In this document: positions 7,277-10,731 of the stretch, one piece after another | Layout of the letters: each line of letters opens with the position of its first letter | Position numbering within the stretch: the stretch's first letter is position 1 | NCBI GenBank assembly: GCA_937899395.1 | Contig: CALBPU010000019.1 | Location: 1-10,731, forward strand | Reading direction: 5' to 3' | Source of the DNA: an uncultured Fretibacterium sp. | GTDB lineage: Bacteria > Synergistota > Synergistia > Synergistales > Aminobacteriaceae | Length of the DNA: 10,731 bases | The notes under the pieces: generated by a model | Database searches by the model: none | What the model was told of the DNA's origin: nothing | The model's input: only the letters and a program-made list of their open reading frames with translations | Translations under genes and position numbers: made by a program

Positions 7277-7921
7277 GTATGTTTTAATTACGTCATATTT
7301 AATTTCACGATTATCAAATCTTACTGTTATTCCGTCAGAATTAATCCTTGTTACTCGTCCTAAATTTTGAGGAAGCCTTGAGCCTCTGCTGACTATAATT
7401 CCAAATTTTCCTCCGGCATCTATTACAGCCTTACGTTCTGAACCTGACATCATTATCGCTCTGATATTTATAACAGGGGTTGAGTCTTCGGGTTGTTGTT
7501 CATTTGATGATGAAGACGGAAGAGCGGCAACACCATTTACTGAATTTATTGCTCCTGTTGCGTCTAGTGCCTCTAATCCTCCATCATCATAGCCTTCAAT
7601 GTTAAAAGGCTTCGTATGAATTTCGATGATTTTGTTAGCTATTGCTTCACCGCCGTTGCGAATATCTCCGACCGTTTTAGCGAGGCTTTCAAGTTTATAG
7701 AGGGCTTCGTCTTCAGCACGTGTACTTGGAACAAACGTAGAAATTTCTTCATCGGCATTAACATTTGTGTCGGCAATTCGGTTTGCACGAAAATAATTCA
7801 AAGCAGCCCACATCATTCCGAAAAATAAAATTCCGAAACATGAAAGCTTAATCAATTTCGATTTATTATCGTCGAGAACTCCCGTAATTATTTCCCAAAA
7901 TTCAATTAAAGCATCTCTCAT
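7256..7921 (-). CDS. PilP/GspC-like periplasmic alignment-complex protein
   Basis: The 221-residue product has a short cytoplasmic N-terminus, one transmembrane helix at about 22-44 and a periplasmic region. A low-complexity linker rich in Ser, Gln and Glu (about 132-148, including PSSSSNEQQPE) leads to a small C-terminal domain at 149-213. That domain reads INIRAIMMSG, then GIIVSRGSRLPQNLGRVTRI and a final strand pair, resembling the beta-rich domain of PilP and GspC homology regions, which link the inner-membrane platform to the secretin. Classical PilP is a lipoprotein; here a membrane helix replaces the lipobox, which is more GspC-like. The ATG lies 5 bases after the pilO-like stop and its GGAG site is inside the end of that gene, so translation is probably coupled. 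Its stop lies within the hairpin at 7239-7276. The call rests on topology, C-terminal pattern and context. Confidence 0.65.
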   Translation of the reverse strand: MRDALIEFWEIITGVLDDNKSKLIKLSCFGILFFGMMWAALNYFRANRIADTNVNADEEISTFVPSTRAEDEALYKLESLAKTVGDIRNGGEAIANKIIEIHTKPFNIEGYDDGGLEALDATGAINSVNGVAALPSSSSNEQQPEDSTPVINIRAIMMSGSERKAVIDAGGKFGIIVSRGSRLPQNLGRVTRINSDGITVRFDNREIKYDVIKTYAEAGRR

Positions 7922-7926
7922 TATCG

Positions 7927-8442
7927 TTACTCCATATACGCTTCCAAAACTATATCAGCCTCAACAGCTTCCTCAGGTTTTGTCTTATCTCTTGTAAGTC
8001 TTAATGATTTTACTCGTGAAGCAAACGGAATTTGTCTCCAATCCGCAAAAACTTTCGCAAGAGCATAATATCCTCCACGCATTTTTATTGTTAAAACACT
8101 CCCTGATTGTTCGGAATTATTTTGAGCTTGTGTAGCGGTCATTGAAAGCATTTCGATGTCATTTTTTTCCGCAGCATTTCTTATCCATGAATAAAATTCC
8201 AATGAATCCGAAGCTTTTTCGCTGTGAGTGAAATTGATTTTGTTAATTTGTTCAAGTACGTTCCGTCGTGCTTTAAGTCTGTCCATATTAGCTGAAAAAC
8301 TATCACGTTCGGAAACAAGCATGTCATATTCTTCACGGTAAGAGCTTAAAACATATAACGAATACCATACACCGCCTATAAAAACTAAACAAAGAGCGAA
8401 AAAAATTCCGACGAAAATAAGAGACCTGTTATCAAATTCCAA
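7927..8442 (-). CDS. PilO/GspM-like inner-membrane pilus protein
   Basis: The 171-residue product has one N-terminal transmembrane helix (about 8-32), then a coiled coil (about 33-70, YREEYDMLVSERDSFSANMD). A C-terminal domain at about 75-170 has an alpha/beta pattern typical of the ferredoxin-like fold of PilO and GspM: FYSWIRNAAEKNDIEMLSMT, then VLTIKMRGGYYALAKVFADW, then a final strand. Such proteins dimerise in the periplasm and connect the cytoplasmic motor platform to PilP. The start is TTG at 8442, supported by AGGAGAGG 6 bases upstream. It is coupled to the pilP-like gene, but the usual upstream partners pilM and pilN are absent; pgi lies upstream instead. The call is by topology and gene pairing rather than strong sequence motifs. 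Confidence 0.65.
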   Translation of the reverse strand: MEFDNRSLIFVGIFFALCLVFIGGVWYSLYVLSSYREEYDMLVSERDSFSANMDRLKARRNVLEQINKINFTHSEKASDSLEFYSWIRNAAEKNDIEMLSMTATQAQNNSEQSGSVLTIKMRGGYYALAKVFADWRQIPFASRVKSLRLTRDKTKPEEAVEADIVLEAYME

Positions 8443-8448
8443 AAAATT

Positions 8449-8456
8449 CCTCTCCT
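8449..8456 (-). promoter_or_regulatory. Ribosome binding site for the TTG start of the pilO-like gene
   Basis: On the minus strand AGGAGAGG lies 6 bases before TTG at 8442-8440. No ATG or GTG with a comparable site is available at this N-terminus, and the transmembrane helix begins a few residues later, so the TTG start is well supported. Confidence 0.7.
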
Positions 8457-8464
8457 TTTTGAAA

Positions 8465-8473
8465 ATTTTAGCA
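8465..8473 (-). promoter_or_regulatory. Possible extended -10 for the pilO-pilP pair
   Basis: On the minus strand TGCTAAAAT (TG at 8473-8472, TAAAAT at 8470-8465) lies just after the pgi terminator and 22 bases before the TTG start at 8442. No convincing -35 is seen, and the start point would fall close to the ribosome site. The need for a promoter between a terminator and the next gene is the main argument. Confidence 0.3.
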
Positions 8474-8474
8474 T

Positions 8475-8508
8475 AAAAAAACTCCTGCCGAAATTAATTC
8501 AACAGGAG
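8475..8508 (-). terminator. Intrinsic terminator of pgi
   Basis: Reading on the minus strand, CTCCTGTTG (8508-8500) pairs with CGGCAGGAG (8490-8482) through 9 bp including two G-T wobbles, with a 9-base loop. A run of seven T follows (8481-8475). It begins 22 bases after the pgi stop and separates pgi from the pilO-like gene. Confidence 0.85.
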
Positions 8509-8530
8509 AAAGAAATTTTTATTTATAATT

Positions 8531-9838
8531 TTATTTTGTTGGTTTTCCGAGAAGTTTGAACATGTTGCTCTTGTAAAATTCAACGCCGGGCTGATCGAAC
8601 GGGTTAATTCCTCCGATATAGCCGCTTACACCGCAAGCAAATTCAAAGAAATAGAATAATTGACCTAACGAAATTTCATCTTGAGCAGGAACGTTGACCA
8701 TTAAATTCGGTACCCCGCCTTCAACATGAGCAGCTATTGTGCCTTTCATAGCGCATTGATTAACGTAGCTCATTTTCTTTCCTGCTAAATAATTCATGCC
8801 GTCAAGATCGCTTTCCTCAGCTTTAAGTTCAAAATCTTTACGAGGTGTCTCAAGGTTAATAACGGTCTCGTACATTATTCTTGCTCCGTCCTGAATGAAT
8901 TGTCCCATCGAATGCAAATCTGTTGTTAAATCGACTGAAGCAGGGAAAATTCCTCTTTGGTCTTTGCCTTCACTTTCACCGTAAAGCTGCTTCCACCATT
9001 CTGAAATATAGTGCATGCTCGGTTCATAGTTGGCCAAAATTTCGAGGCTCTTTCCCTTGTTGTGCAGGATATTTCGGAGAGCAGCATATTGTAAGGCAGG
9101 GTTCTCCTCAAAATTTTTGTTGAGAGCAACTTCACGTCCTTCAGCAGCGCCATTCATTAATGCGTCAATATCTGCGCCGCTTACTGCAATGGGAAGAAGT
9201 CCTACAGCCGTTAAAACCGAAAATCTTCCGCCAACATCATCAGGAATAACAAATGTCTCATAACCTTCAATGTCGGACATTGTTTTTAATGCGCCTCTTG
9301 CCTTGTCGGTTGTAGCGTAAATTCTTTTTGCAGCACCTTCACGCCCGTATTTCTTGATTAAAAGATCACGGAAAATTCTGAAGGATATTGCTGTCTCTGT
9401 TGTTGTTCCTGATTTTGATATTACGTTGATTGAGAAGTCTTTTCCTTCAAGAAGATCGATAACATCTTCAACATATGTGCCGTTCATGCTGTTTCCGACG
9501 TAATAAATCTGAGGAGTTTTGCGAGCTTCTTTTGTCATTTCATTGTAGAAGCCATGACGAAGAAATTCGATTGCAGCTCTTGCTCCGAGATATGAACCGC
9601 CTATTCCGGCAACGAGTAAAACATCAGAATCGCTTTGAATTTTTTTTGCGGCCATTTTGATACGGTTAAATTCTTCTTTGTCATAGTTGACAGGCAAATC
9701 AATCCAACCTAAAAACCCGTTGCCTTCACCTTTACGTGATTTAAGACGTTCGGCAGCGTTAAGAGTAATAGCCTTCATGCTATCGACTTCATGAGCACGT
9801 ACAAATTTCAGAGCGTTTGAATAATCAAAACTTACCAT
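8531..9838 (-). CDS. pgi: Glucose-6-phosphate isomerase
   Basis: This cytoplasmic enzyme interconverts glucose 6-phosphate and fructose 6-phosphate in glycolysis and gluconeogenesis. The 435-residue length fits the short Pgi type of Firmicutes, Thermotogae and similar bacteria rather than the roughly 550-residue enterobacterial form. Two SIS domains are present. Visible motifs are the sugar-phosphate loop SKSGTTTET (141-149), PGI signature 1 DVGGRFSVLTAVG (201-213), the catalytic region GESEGKDQRG (287-296) with DLHSMGQ (His309), and PGI signature 2 ending NPFDQPGVEFYK (412-423, catalytic Lys423). AGGAGG at 9850-9855 precedes the ATG with 11 bases between. The gene follows the aminotransferase by 55 bases with no strong terminator between them, so read-through is likely, although a TGATAAAAT extended -10-like string lies at 9885-9893. 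It ends at the intrinsic terminator at 8475-8508. Confidence 0.97.
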   Translation of the reverse strand: MVSFDYSNALKFVRAHEVDSMKAITLNAAERLKSRKGEGNGFLGWIDLPVNYDKEEFNRIKMAAKKIQSDSDVLLVAGIGGSYLGARAAIEFLRHGFYNEMTKEARKTPQIYYVGNSMNGTYVEDVIDLLEGKDFSINVISKSGTTTETAISFRIFRDLLIKKYGREGAAKRIYATTDKARGALKTMSDIEGYETFVIPDDVGGRFSVLTAVGLLPIAVSGADIDALMNGAAEGREVALNKNFEENPALQYAALRNILHNKGKSLEILANYEPSMHYISEWWKQLYGESEGKDQRGIFPASVDLTTDLHSMGQFIQDGARIMYETVINLETPRKDFELKAEESDLDGMNYLAGKKMSYVNQCAMKGTIAAHVEGGVPNLMVNVPAQDEISLGQLFYFFEFACGVSGYIGGINPFDQPGVEFYKSNMFKLLGKPTK

Positions 9839-9893
9839 AAAAAATTTTACCTCCTGAAAAAATTAAAAAAATTTCGGTACCTTTATTTTATCA

Positions 9894-10731
9894 TTAAATT
9901 TTTGAACAAAGCTCTTCCATTTTGTCCATAGATTTTATTAACGTCTCCATTGATTGAGTGCAGGCTATTCTAATATATCCTTCTCCAGTTTCACCGAATG
10001 CGCTTCCCGGTAAAACAGCAACGCCTGTTTCATTTAAGAGTTTCCATGTAAATTCTTCACTTGTTAATCCTGTACCTGAAATGTTAGGGAATAAATAAAA
10101 CGCTCCTTCAGCAGCAGGACATTTAACACCTTTCATTTTATTGAGACGATCAGCAACAGCTTTCATTCTTTCACCGAAAATTTTTGCACGTGCTTTAACT
10201 TTTTCGTCTTGAGTGTTCAAAGCATAGGCCGCAGCTTTTTGAGAGAGAGTATTAACACCGTAAGTTTGAAACGATGATAACACGCACATAGTGTTAATTA
10301 CGTTTTGAGGAGCGAATAAATAACCAATTCTCCAACCTGTCATGCAATGGCTCTTTGAAACTCCCGAAGCTAATAAAGTTCTGTCTTTCATTCCCGGAAT
10401 ATTAGCGAAACAAACATGTTCCCCCTTAAAGACCATTGACTCATAAATTTCATCGCTTAAAACAAACATATCTTTCTCTTCAACAAATGCAGCAATTTCT
10501 TCGAGCTGTTTAAGAGTTGCAACACGTCCTGAAGGATTACCGGGATAATTCAAAACTATTGCACGGGTTTTTGGTGTCCATGCTTTACGCAAGTCTTCAA
10601 TAGTCGGAGCGAAATTATTTTCCTCAAGGGTTTTTATTCCGACAGGGACACCGCCGTTGCCTCTGATTTGAGCTTCATAAGGTGTGAAGTAAGGCTCGCC
10701 CGTGGCCTCGTCGATGACGTTGGCGCACACG
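9894..10731 (-). CDS. Class I/II aminotransferase (aspartate aminotransferase-like), 5' end cut off
   Basis: This PLP-dependent aminotransferase of the AspAT fold I family runs off the right edge; 278 C-terminal codons are present of an expected roughly 390. Numbered from the first complete codon (10730), visible motifs are EPYFTPYEAQIRGNGG (12-27) and NYPGNPSG (61-68, containing the conserved substrate-carboxylate segment). SDEIYE (92-97) supplies the Asp and Tyr that contact PLP. SGVSKSHCMTGWRIGY (122-137) has the PLP-binding Lys at 126, and GYIRIA (251-256) has the conserved Arg at 254. The GTG at the edge is not a true start. The substrate could be aspartate, alanine or an aromatic amino acid; motifs alone do not decide. 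The first 12 or so codons, next to the edge, are GC-rich and do not match the segment expected before EPYF (usually a GDEVI-like string), so the outermost 39 bases may not belong to this gene. Confidence 0.9.
   Translation of the reverse strand, partial: VCANVIDEATGEPYFTPYEAQIRGNGGVPVGIKTLEENNFAPTIEDLRKAWTPKTRAIVLNYPGNPSGRVATLKQLEEIAAFVEEKDMFVLSDEIYESMVFKGEHVCFANIPGMKDRTLLASGVSKSHCMTGWRIGYLFAPQNVINTMCVLSSFQTYGVNTLSQKAAAYALNTQDEKVKARAKIFGERMKAVADRLNKMKGVKCPAAEGAFYLFPNISGTGLTSEEFTWKLLNETGVAVLPGSAFGETGEGYIRIACTQSMETLIKSMDKMEELCSKI
10693..10731. other. GC-rich terminal patch, possible chimeric sequence end
   Basis: In these 39 bases 28 are G or C (72%), against clearly AT-rich sequence in the rest of the window. 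In the aminotransferase frame the twelve complete codons here (GTG at 10730 through GAG) all end in G or C, unlike the A/T-ending codons that dominate elsewhere. The encoded residues (VCANVIDEATGE) do not match the family segment before EPYF. This points to a misassembled or chimeric end rather than biology. Confidence 0.5.

Noticed and set aside
7616..7828. Plus-strand 70-codon open frame opposite the pilP-like gene
   Set aside because: It is an antisense shadow of a well-supported gene, has no ribosome site, and its product shows no recognisable features.
8923..9660. Several short open frames on both strands within pgi
   Set aside because: All lie inside the strongly conserved pgi coding region in other frames and lack ribosome sites and family features.
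9839..9893. Terminator between the aminotransferase and pgi
   Set aside because: A KpnI-like palindrome GGTACC and A/T runs are present, but no GC-rich stem of useful length forms, so co-transcription is preferred.

Overview
The window is AT-rich, densely coding bacterial chromosome, apart from a short GC-rich tail at its extreme right end. It mixes housekeeping genes (hisS, pgi, a class I/II aminotransferase, a tRNA-Arg) with parts of a type IV pilus / type II secretion machine (a PilB/GspE ATPase and PilO- and PilP-like inner-membrane proteins). Frequent AGGAGG-type ribosome sites, a short 435-residue Pgi, a DUF362 protein and PilO/PilP-like proteins suggest an uncultured anaerobic bacterium with a diderm envelope, possibly Synergistota-like. 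That placement is an inference and could be wrong.

Layout. (1) 2-244, plus strand: the C-terminal coding remnant of a probable alpha/beta hydrolase, broken by an in-frame TGA and overlapping the 3' end of hisS tail to tail. (2) 210-1475, minus strand: hisS. (3) A short divergent promoter region (about 1476-1544) leads into a tight plus-strand cluster: the PilB/GspE-type ATPase (1545-3227), an exported TPR / propeller-like / vWA-like protein (3246-5168), and a phage-type RecA-like ATPase of the AAA_24/Sak4 kind (5190-6095), with gaps of 18 and 21 bases. (4) A tRNA-Arg(CCG) with its own extended -10 promoter is followed closely by a DUF362 gene (6243-7229). (5) A 12-bp-stem hairpin at 7239-7276 sits between DUF362 and the convergent minus-strand genes. 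(6) Minus strand, read right to left: aminotransferase (cut by the window end), pgi with a clear intrinsic terminator, then a pilO-like/pilP-like pair separated by only 5 bases.

How they fit together. The PilB-type motor would power pilus or pseudopilus assembly on the cytoplasmic side, and PilO/PilP-like proteins would form part of the alignment complex across the inner membrane and periplasm. The exported 640-residue protein is encoded directly behind the motor and is a candidate accessory envelope protein. The third gene of the cluster is a DNA-recombination-type ATPase usually found in phages. It is either a phage relic beside a tRNA or a partner in DNA handling such as uptake. This motor / exported protein / Sak4-like cluster is the most unusual feature here, and its function is not established by the sequence alone. 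The last 39 bases (10693-10731) are about 72% G+C and do not read like the aminotransferase family, so a chimeric sequence end should be suspected.
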